Assembly (NCBI RefSeq): GCF_937884665.1
Contig: NZ_CAKZYF010000170.1
Span: forward strand, 1 to 43,292
Length of the DNA: 43,292 nucleotides
Reading direction: 5' to 3'
Origin: an uncultured Allomuricauda sp.
GTDB lineage: Bacteria > Bacteroidota > Bacteroidia > Flavobacteriales > Flavobacteriaceae
Part shown: piece after piece, positions 7,160-15,889 of the stretch
How positions within the stretch are numbered: the stretch's first letter is position 1
How the letters are laid out: each line of letters opens with the position of its first letter
Made by a program: the position numbers and the translations under genes
Notes under the pieces: generated by a model
The model's input: only the letters and a program-made list of their open reading frames with translations
The model's database searches: none
Told to the model about the DNA's origin: nothing

Positions 7160-9472
7160 ATGAATAAAATCAAGTATTGTTTTGCTTCGCTTTTGTTTCT
7201 TTTTGGAGCTTTGGCCATCGCCCAAGAAGAGGAAGCAAAAGAAGAACGCAAACCTGGACACTATAATCAAAGTAGGTTCAAGCAACTCTACGAAGAGTTT
7301 TCAACCCCGAACACATTTCGTTCTGCTTCTGGGGCACCAGGTCCGGATTATTATCAGCAGCAAGCAGATTATGTCATGGACATTGAATTGGATGATAAAA
7401 ATGCCAAGATATATGGCGAGGAGACCATTACCTATCACAATAACTCCCCAGACGATTTGGAGTTTCTATGGGTACAACTCGACCAAAATGTAAGGGCCAA
7501 GGATTCCAAGTCCCCCCTTAGAAACGGAAATGGGGTGAATTTTGCCTATACCGCTGGAAACTTCGCACAAGCGTATGTTACCGAACCTTTTGATGGTGGG
7601 TTCAATATTGATTTTGTTAAAGACGCCAATGGAAAACCACTCTCCCACACCATTAACCAAACCATGATGCGTATAAATATTCCACAACCCTTGAAAAGTG
7701 GAGAAAAGGTATCCTTTAGTATTAAATGGTGGTATAATATCCCAGACCATACCATTAATCGAGCGCGTTCTGGGTATGAATACTTCGAAAAAGATGGTAA
7801 CAGGGCCTACGTTATCGCCCAGTTCTTTCCAAGAATGGCGGTTTACAGTGATGTGGAAGGATGGCAAAACCACCAGTTTTGGGGCAGTGGGGAATTTGCA
7901 CTTCCTTTTGGAAACTATGATGTAAGCATTACGGTCCCAGAGGACCATGTGCTTGACGCGACCGGAGTACTTCAAAACCGGGATGAGGTTTTTAGCAAGG
8001 AGATGATGAAACGTTATAAACAAGCGAAAAAATCCTATGACAAACCCGTTATCATTGTAACCCAGGCTGAAGCAGAAGCAGCTGAACAAGGGTTCGCGGA
8101 AAAGAAAAAAACTTGGAAGTTCAAAGCGACCAATGTTAGGGATTACGGATTTGCCACTTCCCGCAAGTTTATTTGGGACATGCAGGCGGTGAAGATTGGG
8201 GGCAAGGACGTGATGGCGGTCTCTTTGTATCCAAAAGAAGGAAACCCACTTTGGGAAGAACAGTCTACCAAAGCGGTCGTTCAAACCTTGAGAACGTACT
8301 CCAAGTTCACCTTTGACTATCCTTACCACAAAGCCATTTCAGTCCACGCGAAGAACCAAGGTATGGAGTACCCCATGATTTGTTGGAACTATGGGCGACC
8401 CAATGAGGATGGCACCTACTCTGATAGAACAAAATATGGGATGATAAGTGTAATTATCCATGAAGTGGGCCACAATTATTTTCCGATGATCGTCAACTCA
8501 GATGAACGTCAATGGGGATGGATGGATGAAGGATTGGATACTTTCATGCAATACTTGACCGAGCAAGAATTCGGACAAAATTATCCAGACGTTATTGCAC
8601 CAAATGATAAATATCCTTCACGAAGAGGAGAACCTTCCAAAATAGTACCCTACATGAGCGGAGACCAAGATTTTATCGCACCGATCATGTCCAACCCAGA
8701 GAATGTGTACAAGCTGGGTCCCAACGCCTATGGAAAACCCGCAACGGCCCTTAATATTTTGAGAGAAACGGTGATGGGCAAAGAGTTGTTCGATCATGCT
8801 TTTAAAACTTATGCACAACGTTGGATGTTCAAGCACCCGACCCCTGAAGATTTCTTCCGAACTATGGAGGATGCCTCAGCGGTCGATTTGGATTGGTACT
8901 GGCGAGGGTGGTTCTACACCACGGATTATGTGGATATCGGAGTAAAAGGTGTCAAAAAATACTATGTGAGTTCCAAGCCCAACCAACAGATTCAGAAGTA
9001 TATGGCCGATAGAAATTTGACAGAAGCCGACTTACCGCCACTTGTTTATTTGGCTGCTGAAGATAGCGAGGACTTTTCGCCTGAATTAAAAGGCAAAGCC
9101 CCAACTGAAGTATCCCAAAATCTCAAAGAGTTCATGATGGATAATATGACCGCCGAAGAGAGAGCACAAGTAAAAGAACCAAAATATTTCTACGAAGTTA
9201 CCTTTGACAAGCCGGGCGGTATTCCCATGCCCTTGATCGTGGAGTACACTTATGCCGATGGTTCCAAGGAAAACGTGACATATCCCGCTGAAATATGGAG
9301 AAAGAATGATGCAGAGGTGAAGCGTGTACTGGCATCAGAAAAAGAGTTGGTGGGAATTGTAGTTGATCCCAAATTGGAAACAGCGGACATTGATACGGCC
9401 AACAACGCTTGGCCCAAAAAAGAAGAAAAGTCCGATTTTGATAAATTCAAGGATAATATCAAAGGCAAATAA
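7160..9472 (+). CDS. M1 family zinc metallopeptidase (aminopeptidase N-like)
   Basis: From the ATG at 7160 the protein is 770 residues with a signal peptide (FGALAIAQEEE); the longer TTG start at 7112 would put 16 charged residues before it and was rejected. The zinc site is HEVGH at 434-438, with the third ligand Glu457 in WMDEGLD, giving HEXXH-X18-E. The exopeptidase motif appears as GMEYPM upstream. M1 enzymes remove N-terminal residues from peptides; here it is exported to the periplasm or beyond. The C-terminal part has a Lys/Glu-rich tail. It is last in the run that starts at 4212 and is followed by a terminator. Confidence 0.93.
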   Translation: MNKIKYCFASLLFLFGALAIAQEEEAKEERKPGHYNQSRFKQLYEEFSTPNTFRSASGAPGPDYYQQQADYVMDIELDDKNAKIYGEETITYHNNSPDDLEFLWVQLDQNVRAKDSKSPLRNGNGVNFAYTAGNFAQAYVTEPFDGGFNIDFVKDANGKPLSHTINQTMMRINIPQPLKSGEKVSFSIKWWYNIPDHTINRARSGYEYFEKDGNRAYVIAQFFPRMAVYSDVEGWQNHQFWGSGEFALPFGNYDVSITVPEDHVLDATGVLQNRDEVFSKEMMKRYKQAKKSYDKPVIIVTQAEAEAAEQGFAEKKKTWKFKATNVRDYGFATSRKFIWDMQAVKIGGKDVMAVSLYPKEGNPLWEEQSTKAVVQTLRTYSKFTFDYPYHKAISVHAKNQGMEYPMICWNYGRPNEDGTYSDRTKYGMISVIIHEVGHNYFPMIVNSDERQWGWMDEGLDTFMQYLTEQEFGQNYPDVIAPNDKYPSRRGEPSKIVPYMSGDQDFIAPIMSNPENVYKLGPNAYGKPATALNILRETVMGKELFDHAFKTYAQRWMFKHPTPEDFFRTMEDASAVDLDWYWRGWFYTTDYVDIGVKGVKKYYVSSKPNQQIQKYMADRNLTEADLPPLVYLAAEDSEDFSPELKGKAPTEVSQNLKEFMMDNMTAEERAQVKEPKYFYEVTFDKPGGIPMPLIVEYTYADGSKENVTYPAEIWRKNDAEVKRVLASEKELVGIVVDPKLETADIDTANNAWPKKEEKSDFDKFKDNIKGK

Positions 9473-9492
9473 AACAAACTGATATTTCGTTA

Positions 9493-9521
9493 AAAGCCCT
9501 GTCATTTTACGGGGCTTTTTT
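9493..9521 (+). terminator. Rho-independent terminator after the M1 peptidase
   Basis: The 10-bp stem AAAGCCCTGT / ACGGGGCTTT has one G-T wobble and a 6-base loop, and is followed by a run of T. Confidence 0.85.
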
Positions 9522-9554
9522 ATTTTGATGTCAAGTTCTCATTATATTTGTGGT

Positions 9555-9827
9555 ATGTATTTCCTTTTTATAAGCGGCGCTGAAATCTTTTTTATCTTAT
9601 TTATTGTGGTCATGGTTTTTGGTGCTGACAAAATTCCAGGGATCGCCAAGGGATTGGGAAAAGGAATGCGTCAGTTGCGGGATGCCACGGATGACATTAA
9701 ACGGGAAATTCAGAAAAGTGCTGAAAAGCAAGGTATCGATACGGACTTCACCAAAGAAATCCGTGAAGAAATAAACGAGGTGAAAAAAAATGTGGATGAG
9801 GTCACCGGAACCATTAAAAGGAGCTGA
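9555..9827 (+). CDS. tatA: Sec-independent protein translocase TatA-family subunit
   Basis: I start at the ATG at 9555 (90 residues); the upstream ATG at 9525 adds 10 residues unlike the family. The protein has an N-terminal membrane helix (FLFISGAEIFFILFIVVMVF), then the FG hinge and an amphipathic helix (GADKIPGIAKGLGKGMRQLR), then a charged tail. This is the TatA/TatE layout. TatA oligomers form the passage for folded twin-arginine proteins through the inner membrane. The gene stands without tatC and ends 5 bases before the PAP2 gene. A TatB assignment is less likely because Bacteroidota usually use TatA-like subunits with TatC. Confidence 0.9.
   Translation: MYFLFISGAEIFFILFIVVMVFGADKIPGIAKGLGKGMRQLRDATDDIKREIQKSAEKQGIDTDFTKEIREEINEVKKNVDEVTGTIKRS
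9815..9822 (+). promoter_or_regulatory. Shine-Dalgarno-like site for the PAP2 gene
   Basis: AAAAGGAG lies 10 bases before the ATG at 9833, inside the end of tatA. This is notable because most genes here lack such a site. Confidence 0.4.
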
Positions 9828-9832
9828 TTCCC

Positions 9833-10387
9833 ATGTTGGACCGACTGCTCCAATGGGATAAAGAAACCTTGCTCTATCTCAACAACTTGGGCACCCCAAG
9901 TTTTGACGGCTTTTGGTCTACCGTTACCCATATCACAACTTGGTTTCCCCTTTTTTTTCTCTTTTTGTTACTATTCGCACTAAAGTTCCCTTGGAGAGAA
10001 GCTTTGCTTCGGATCGGATTGTTGACTTTACTGATATTTACCATTACAGGTCTGTGCAACTGGGTTAAAATTTGGGTCAAGCGTATAAGACCTTGCAATG
10101 ATGAATCGGTAAATTCCCTGATGCGTATGTTGCACACGCCAAGTGATTACAGTTTCTTTTCTGGACACGCCTCAAGTTCCTTTGCTGTTACGGTATTGGT
10201 GTTCTTGCTTTTGAAACACAAGATCAAGTGGGCTGGACTTTTTTTTATTTGGCCCATTTTGTTCTCATTGAGCAGACTCTATCTTGGGGTTCACTATCCC
10301 TTGGATGTTATGGTCGGCGCCCTCGTTGGCGCGTTTTTAGCATGGCTTTTTTTTAAGTCCTATATTCGGTTATCTCACCCTGCTTAA
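9833..10387 (+). CDS. PAP2-type membrane phosphatase
   Basis: The 184-residue membrane protein carries all three PAP2 signatures: KIWVKRIRP (K-x6-RP), the central SGH with His112, and SRLYLGVHYPLD with His154. These form the phosphatase active site. Several hydrophobic helices surround them. Members hydrolyse lipid phosphates such as undecaprenyl pyrophosphate or lipid A phosphate; the substrate cannot be told from sequence. It follows tatA by 5 bases. Its last 18 bases overlap the convergent methyltransferase. Confidence 0.92.
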   Translation: MLDRLLQWDKETLLYLNNLGTPSFDGFWSTVTHITTWFPLFFLFLLLFALKFPWREALLRIGLLTLLIFTITGLCNWVKIWVKRIRPCNDESVNSLMRMLHTPSDYSFFSGHASSSFAVTVLVFLLLKHKIKWAGLFFIWPILFSLSRLYLGVHYPLDVMVGALVGAFLAWLFFKSYIRLSHPA

Positions 10388-11011
10388 AGTAAGTCCATCA
10401 CGAATGGGCAATAGTACCGTCTCCACTCTAGGGTCGTTCTTCAGTTTTTTATTGTAATCCAGTAAGGCGATTGTGGCATGGTCGGTCTTTTCAGGAGCTT
10501 CTACTACTTTTCCAGACCAGAGTACATTGTCCGATAAAATTACACTACCCGAGGTGGTTTTCTTCAAAATTTGCTCGTAATAGGCAAGATAGTTTACTTT
10601 TTGCGCATCAATAAAGACCAAGTCAAAGACAATATCCAGTTGAGGAACTATCTCCAACGCATCCCCTATGTGCTGTACGATTTGGTTTCCAAAACCACTC
10701 TTATCAAAGTAACTACGTTGCATATCGTACAATTCCTCATTGATTTCAACGGTATGGAGCACTCCATTTTTTGAGAGACCTTCTGCCAAACAGATGGCCG
10801 AGTAACCCGTGTAGGTTCCAATCTCCAGAATAGAATTGGGTGCAATGATTTTGGATAGCAAACTCAAAACCCTACCTTGAAAATGACCGGTAATCATTCT
10901 GGGTTGAACGACCTTAAGGTGCGTTTCACGGGTCAGCTCTCGTAAAATATCAGGTTCTTCTTCTGAGTGATTCGCAATATAGGATTCCAATAAAGGTGAA
11001 AGGAAATGCAT
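10370..11011 (-). CDS. Class I SAM-dependent O-methyltransferase
   Basis: The 213 residues show motif I ILEIGTYTGYSAICLAEGL, the acidic loop HTVEINEELYD, and the metal-site FDLVFIDAQKVNYLAYYE, as in the caffeoyl-CoA/catechol O-methyltransferase family (Methyltransf_3). These enzymes transfer the S-adenosylmethionine methyl group to a hydroxyl of a small molecule; the acceptor is unknown. It is cytoplasmic, with no signal peptide. The gene is divergent from the acetyltransferase at 11074 and convergent with PAP2. Confidence 0.9.
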   Translation of the reverse strand: MHFLSPLLESYIANHSEEEPDILRELTRETHLKVVQPRMITGHFQGRVLSLLSKIIAPNSILEIGTYTGYSAICLAEGLSKNGVLHTVEINEELYDMQRSYFDKSGFGNQIVQHIGDALEIVPQLDIVFDLVFIDAQKVNYLAYYEQILKKTTSGSVILSDNVLWSGKVVEAPEKTDHATIALLDYNKKLKNDPRVETVLLPIRDGLTLSRVR

Positions 11012-11073
11012 CCGTAACTTTTCGTAAAAATAGGGAAAACACTACATTAGAATTTCGGTAAAACAGAAATACC

Positions 11074-11559
11074 ATGACGCAAAAATTTGCAGGTATCATA
11101 AGAGATGCCAGGCCATTGGATTTGCCCGAGCTTCTTGATTTTGAACAGGAAATTATTAGGGCAGAACGCCCGTTTGACCCCACTTTAGGTGAAGACCCGC
11201 TGAGCTATTACGATTTAAGGGAAATGGTAGAGGATACGAATACCTGTATCCTTGTTGCCGAAGATTCCGGTACATTGGTGGCTTCCGGCTATGCCATTTC
11301 CAAAAAAGCGAGACACTATTTGGATCATGAAAACTACGCATACCTTGGGTTTATGTATACCCGTCCGGAATACAGAGGTTTGGGAATCAATGCGCTAATC
11401 GTGAAAGAACTGGTGAAATGGTCCCAAGAAAAGGGGTTCAATGAAATCCGGCTTACGGTATATGAAGAAAATATGCCAGCTATCAAGGCCTATGAAAAAG
11501 TAGGATTTAAAAAACATTTGGTTGAAATGCGAATTCCAAGACCCTCTGAAAATCAATAG
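11074..11559 (+). CDS. GNAT family N-acetyltransferase
   Basis: The 161 residues have the GNAT fold with the acetyl-CoA loop YTRPEYRGLGINALIVKEL and the C-terminal EENMPAIKAYEKVGFKKHLV. The pyrophosphate loop is R-G-L-G-I-N, with Asn where Gly or Ala is common. The substrate is unknown. It lies 20 bases upstream of kynU on the same strand, so the two could be co-transcribed. Confidence 0.88.
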   Translation: MTQKFAGIIRDARPLDLPELLDFEQEIIRAERPFDPTLGEDPLSYYDLREMVEDTNTCILVAEDSGTLVASGYAISKKARHYLDHENYAYLGFMYTRPEYRGLGINALIVKELVKWSQEKGFNEIRLTVYEENMPAIKAYEKVGFKKHLVEMRIPRPSENQ

Positions 11560-11579
11560 GCAAATTGTATTTTTGAAGT

Positions 11580-12857
11580 ATGGATACATTGATTTTTCAG
11601 AACACGCTCGAATGCGCTAAACTTCTGGACGCCGAAGATACGCTTGCCGAATATCGCAGTGAGTTCCATTTCCCTCAAGTAAATGGGAAAGACGTAATTT
11701 ATTTTACAGGAAATTCCCTTGGACTTCAACCCAAGCGAACAAAGCGTTACGTGGACGATGTGATGGAGGATTGGAAAAACATGGCCGTGGAAGGCCATTT
11801 CTATGCCGAAAAGCCTTGGTGGGATTACCACGAACGTTTGGCAAAAGGCCTATCCGCCGTGGTTGGGGCCAAACCCGCCGAAATTTCAGTGATGAACACG
11901 CTTACGGTGAACCTGCATCTGTTGATGGTTTCTTTTTATCGTCCTACTCCGACACGTTTTAAAATACTTTGCGAAGAAAAGGCATTTCCCTCCGACCAGT
12001 ATATGCTTAATAGTCAACTGCGGTTTCATGGCTTGGACCCGAAAGAAGCACTGGTCGAGGTAAAAAAAAGACCTGGGGAACATTTTTGGCGAACAGAAGA
12101 TGTGGTTCGCGCGATTGAAGATGCTGGCGAATCACTTGCTTTGGTTTTAATCGGAGGGTTGAATTATTACAACGGTCAGGTGTTTGATATGGGGCACATC
12201 ACCCGGGCAGGAAAATCCGTTGGGGCCATGGTGGGCTGGGACCTAGCCCATGCAGTCGGAAACGTAAAGCTTGACCTTCATGATTGGGAGGTGGATTTTG
12301 CCGCTTGGTGCAGCTATAAATACATGAACAGTGGTCCTGGGAATGCATCTGGGATATTCGTACATGAAAAGTATTTGGAAAAAAAAGACATCCCCCGGTT
12401 TGAAGGGTGGTGGGGAACCAAAAAGGAAACCCGTTTTTTGATGCAACCGGAATTTGATCCAATTGAAACCGCAGATGCGTGGCAACTCAGTAACCCCCCT
12501 ATACTTTCTTTGGCTCCCTATTTGGCCTCACTCGAACTTTTTGAGGAAGTGGGAATGGACGCCCTGATAGAGAAACAGCAAAAAATAGTAGGTTATCTGG
12601 AATTTGTCCTGAATGAGATAGACAAGGAGGTGGACAGTACGTTTGAAATTATAACCCCGGCAGACCGAGGGTGCCAACTTTCGGTCTTTTTGCATGGAGA
12701 AGGAAAGGAGTTGTTCGATTATTTGATGAAAAATGGGGTGATAACCGATTGGCGGGAACCCAATGTCATCCGGTTGGCACCGGCACCTTTTTACTGTTCT
12801 TTTGAGGATATGTACCGCTTTGGCCAGATTCTAAAGCAGGGTATCCTTAAAGGCTAG
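11580..12857 (+). CDS. kynU: Kynureninase
   Basis: The 425-residue PLP enzyme, of normal length for the family, contains VIYFTGNSLGLQPK near the N-terminus, MNTLTVNLHLLMVSFYRPT, and the PLP lysine Lys247 in CSYKYMNSGPGNASGIFVHE. FEGWWGTKKETRFLM follows, a hallmark of kynureninase. It cleaves kynurenine or 3-hydroxykynurenine to anthranilate or 3-hydroxyanthranilate plus alanine. The matching monooxygenase (KMO) is at 21359-22711. The stop TAG shares its bases with the stop of the convergent AraC gene. Confidence 0.96.
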   Translation: MDTLIFQNTLECAKLLDAEDTLAEYRSEFHFPQVNGKDVIYFTGNSLGLQPKRTKRYVDDVMEDWKNMAVEGHFYAEKPWWDYHERLAKGLSAVVGAKPAEISVMNTLTVNLHLLMVSFYRPTPTRFKILCEEKAFPSDQYMLNSQLRFHGLDPKEALVEVKKRPGEHFWRTEDVVRAIEDAGESLALVLIGGLNYYNGQVFDMGHITRAGKSVGAMVGWDLAHAVGNVKLDLHDWEVDFAAWCSYKYMNSGPGNASGIFVHEKYLEKKDIPRFEGWWGTKKETRFLMQPEFDPIETADAWQLSNPPILSLAPYLASLELFEEVGMDALIEKQQKIVGYLEFVLNEIDKEVDSTFEIITPADRGCQLSVFLHGEGKELFDYLMKNGVITDWREPNVIRLAPAPFYCSFEDMYRFGQILKQGILKG

Positions 12858-13711
12858 TTGGAGTATCTTGCCCTTACGTAGGCTGAGGGAGTAGTTCCCT
12901 GGTATTTTTTAAATTGACGGGCAAAGTAGGAAGGGTCGTTGAAACCAGAACGAAACATCACCTCACTGATGGTGGAATTTGTTTCATTAAATAATCCGAT
13001 AGCCTTTTCTATGCGATATTCGTTGACAAAACCAATAAAGCGTTTTTGGGTCATTTTTTTAAAGAATCGGCAAAATGAATTTGCGGTGAGACCTAAGCGT
13101 TGGGCTATTTTTTCTACCGATATATTTTGGGGATATTCATTGTTTACATACTCAAAAACTTGTTCCAAGCGGAGGATATCATCTCTTTTAAACTTTTCCA
13201 AAGGAACCGTATGTCTTAAGGTTTGATAGGCAGTTTCTTGGGAAAGCGCGTTTAAAATACCTAAAAAGTTAATAAGTTTCCCTTGATTATCAAGGTTTTT
13301 GAACCTTGTGAATTCCCGTTCAAGTTTCTGTTTCACCTTAGAATCAAACACTAGGATATGCTGTGATTTTTTTATCAGTTTTTTGATGGCGTAAAACTCG
13401 GGGAAAACGTTGAGCTTTTCATCCAAAAACTCTTTTTTAAACTGGATCACGATTTCAACGTTGTCCGGATGTTCCTTGTTTCCAAAATCAGCATGGGGAA
13501 TGTTCCCAGCTAAAAATACCAATGTCCCATTGCGATAGGGTGTTTTTATGGAGTCAATATGGAGTATACCGTCTCCGTTTTTTATAAACACCAGTTCATA
13601 TTCGGGATGGATATGCCAACCCGCCAGGGCGCAGTTGTCGGCGCTGCGATACGTTTCAATTTTAAACGATGCGTTGGTGGTAACGTTTATGTTCTCCAAC
13701 ATGGGTTTCAT
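12854..13711 (-). CDS. AraC family transcriptional regulator
   Basis: The 285-residue protein has an N-terminal cupin-like sensor (GWHIHPEYELVFIKNGDG, then LVFLAGNIPHAD) and a C-terminal double helix-turn-helix (ISVEKIAQRLGLTANSFCRF to SEVMFRSGFNDPSYFARQFK and GTTPSAYVRARYS). This is a standard AraC regulator of a sugar- or metabolite-responsive type. It is divergent from the aldo/keto reductase, which is a plausible target, by inference from position only. Its stop codon overlaps that of kynU (CTAG). Confidence 0.93.
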   Translation of the reverse strand: MKPMLENINVTTNASFKIETYRSADNCALAGWHIHPEYELVFIKNGDGILHIDSIKTPYRNGTLVFLAGNIPHADFGNKEHPDNVEIVIQFKKEFLDEKLNVFPEFYAIKKLIKKSQHILVFDSKVKQKLEREFTRFKNLDNQGKLINFLGILNALSQETAYQTLRHTVPLEKFKRDDILRLEQVFEYVNNEYPQNISVEKIAQRLGLTANSFCRFFKKMTQKRFIGFVNEYRIEKAIGLFNETNSTISEVMFRSGFNDPSYFARQFKKYQGTTPSAYVRARYSN

Positions 13712-13859
13712 AGTCTAAAACTACCAAATCATTTCAAAATATCAAATGAATGGGAATAAAATGGCTCATGAATTGAATACTTTATTCTAAAAAACGTCCT
13801 AAAATCAATTTTACTTTGTGTTGTTCGCCAACATTTTAATGGATAACACGCTGCGGCTT

Positions 13860-14681
13860 ATGGAACAAACAGAATTTTTTGTGCTCAATAATCAAGTAAA
13901 GATGCCCAAAATGGGGTTAGGTGTCCTTTTTGCTGAAAACGACGAGGAGGTCGAAAATGCGGTGCTCACCGCGCTACATTGCGGATATCGCAAGGTTGAT
14001 ACAGCTTCCGCATATAAAAATGAGGAAGGGGTGGGCAAGGCAATCAACAAAAGTGGTGTTCCCCGGGAAGCGATTTTTCTGGGTACGAAAGTTTGGAATA
14101 CCGAACAAGGTTATGATGAAACCTTAGACGCTTTTGCAAAAAGTCTTGAACGCCTGCAAACGAGCTATGTGGATTTGTATCTGATACACTGGCCAGTAAA
14201 ACCAAAATATAAAGAGACGTATAGGGCCTTGGAATTTATTTACAAAAGCGGTAGGGCAAAAGCAATCGGGGTGTGCAATTTCAGTGTGGAACAGTTAAAA
14301 GACCTTATTAAAAACTCCCGAATTGTTCCTGCGATAAATCAAGTAGAGATGCATCCCCATCTAAGCCAAAACGAGTTGTTGCAATTTGCGAAGGACAACG
14401 GCATACAGTTGGAAGCATGGCGTCCCATTATGATGGGAGAAGTTTTGAAAATACCAGAGCTTGTCACAATCGCCGAAGGACATGGCAAATCTCCGGTCCA
14501 TATTGCCTTGCGCTGGCTTATACAACGCGGGGTGGCCGTTATCCCAAAGTCGGTTACTCCAAAAAGAATTCAAGAAAACATACAGGTCTTTGATTTTGAA
14601 CTCCGCCCAGAGGAGTTGGAGATTATTGAAGGTTTAAATCAAAATAGAAGACTAGGTGAAGATTTGTCCCATATTATGTAA
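13860..14681 (+). CDS. Aldo/keto reductase
   Basis: From the ATG at 13860 the protein has 273 residues; ATG 13839 and GTG 13818 are also in frame but add residues without family likeness. The catalytic tetrad is Asp47, Tyr52 (DTASAYKNE), Lys77 (GTKVW) and His110 (LIHWP). The C-terminal PKSVTPKRIQENIQVFDFEL is the NADPH-binding segment. It belongs to the AKR5-like group that reduces aldehydes and ketones such as 2,5-diketo-gluconate or methylglyoxal; the substrate is unknown. It is divergent from the AraC gene. Confidence 0.93.
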   Translation: MEQTEFFVLNNQVKMPKMGLGVLFAENDEEVENAVLTALHCGYRKVDTASAYKNEEGVGKAINKSGVPREAIFLGTKVWNTEQGYDETLDAFAKSLERLQTSYVDLYLIHWPVKPKYKETYRALEFIYKSGRAKAIGVCNFSVEQLKDLIKNSRIVPAINQVEMHPHLSQNELLQFAKDNGIQLEAWRPIMMGEVLKIPELVTIAEGHGKSPVHIALRWLIQRGVAVIPKSVTPKRIQENIQVFDFELRPEELEIIEGLNQNRRLGEDLSHIM

Positions 14682-14743
14682 AACGAAAAGTGCTTTGGAA
14701 TCGATTTCAATAGTGTGTTTTCCAAATTTGACTCAATTTTAGT

Positions 14744-15889
14744 ATGAAATCCCTTCAACTCATTTTTTCAAATCCCAGATATTTTGCCCCGGCATGGGTT
14801 TTCGCCAGTTTAAATATTTGGTTTGGTACATGGGCCATTTACATACCATCGGTTAAAGAAAAATTAAATATCGATAAAGCAGATTTGGGTGTTGCCATTT
14901 TCTGCCTTTCCTTGGGCGTATTTACCATTTTTCCTATGGCAGCAAGAATCATCAACAGATTGGGCGTGGGAAAAGCTACCTGGTACGGTGTGCTATTGAG
15001 CAGTGTAACGGCTCTTTTCCCGCTGTTGGTTTCCAATTATTACTTTCTGATGGTTTCTCTTTTTCTTTTCGGAGCTTCTAACGGGCTTACCGATATCGCC
15101 ATGAATACCCTGGTCACCGAAATTGAGAAAAAGGATGAAAGGAATTTTATGTCGGCAGCCCACGGCTTTTTTAGTTTGGGAGGAGTAATCGTAGGTTTGG
15201 GAAGTTTTTTGATTCCTTGGATAAACAATCCGTTTGTGCACATGGTAGTGACGGTGGCGATTGTTTTTTTAATCAATTTATACCTCAGGAAGAATTATTA
15301 TTTTATCAAAGCCGCTCCCATTGAGAAAGAGCCATTTAGTCTGAAGTTGTTCAGACCACTTTTTTTATTGGGTATTATTGGCTTTATAGCTATGGGGAGC
15401 GAGGGAGCCATTGTGGACTGGAGCGGACTCTATTTGAAAGAAGTGACTTTGGCCCCGGAAGTACTGATCGGATCAGGTTTTTTGGCATTTTCAGCTACGA
15501 TGACACTGGGAAGATTTTTAGGGGATGGTATTAGTCAGAGAATTGGTTCCATAAAAATTGTGGTTTTGGGGATTTCCATCGCGGTTTTGGGGTATTTTCT
15601 GGTGCTAATGGAGGCTACAGTTGGGGCCATCATCGGTTTTGCATTCATTGGACTTGGATTTTCGGTCATTGTTCCAGAGTTGTTCCGGATAGGGGGAAAC
15701 ATCAAAGGAGTGGAATCCGCACAAGGGGTTTCGTTTATCGCGGGTACCGGATATGCTGGGTTTTTGCTGGGTCCCGTTATCTTAGGGTTTTTGGCAGAGC
15801 AATTTAGCTTAATCCGTAGCTTTCATACTTTGCTGGGCTGCGCTCTACTAGTATTCTTTATCACTTTTCTGCTCGGTAGGAGCAAATGA
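14744..15889 (+). CDS. MFS transporter
   Basis: The 381 residues contain about twelve hydrophobic helices. Cues are a helix 1 region NIWFGTWAIYIPSVKEKLNI, GVAIFCLSLGVFTIFPMAA, AARIINRLGVGKATWYG between helices 2 and 3, and a repeat in the second half (LGRFLGDGISQRIGSIKIVV). It resembles the YbjJ-like, or fucose/glucose-permease-like, major facilitator group; the substrate is unknown. Its stop codon abuts the stop codon of the convergent lipoprotein gene without a spare base. Confidence 0.9.
   Translation: MKSLQLIFSNPRYFAPAWVFASLNIWFGTWAIYIPSVKEKLNIDKADLGVAIFCLSLGVFTIFPMAARIINRLGVGKATWYGVLLSSVTALFPLLVSNYYFLMVSLFLFGASNGLTDIAMNTLVTEIEKKDERNFMSAAHGFFSLGGVIVGLGSFLIPWINNPFVHMVVTVAIVFLINLYLRKNYYFIKAAPIEKEPFSLKLFRPLFLLGIIGFIAMGSEGAIVDWSGLYLKEVTLAPEVLIGSGFLAFSATMTLGRFLGDGISQRIGSIKIVVLGISIAVLGYFLVLMEATVGAIIGFAFIGLGFSVIVPELFRIGGNIKGVESAQGVSFIAGTGYAGFLLGPVILGFLAEQFSLIRSFHTLLGCALLVFFITFLLGRSK

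Noticed and set aside
7466..8329. 287-codon antisense frame inside the M1 peptidase gene
   Set aside because: The plus-strand frame carries HEXXH and other M1 motifs; the antisense product has no recognisable domain.
11568..11575. TATTTTTG box directly before kynU
   Set aside because: It matches the -7 consensus but lies only four bases before the ATG and has no -33 partner; transcription from the acetyltransferase promoter is as likely.
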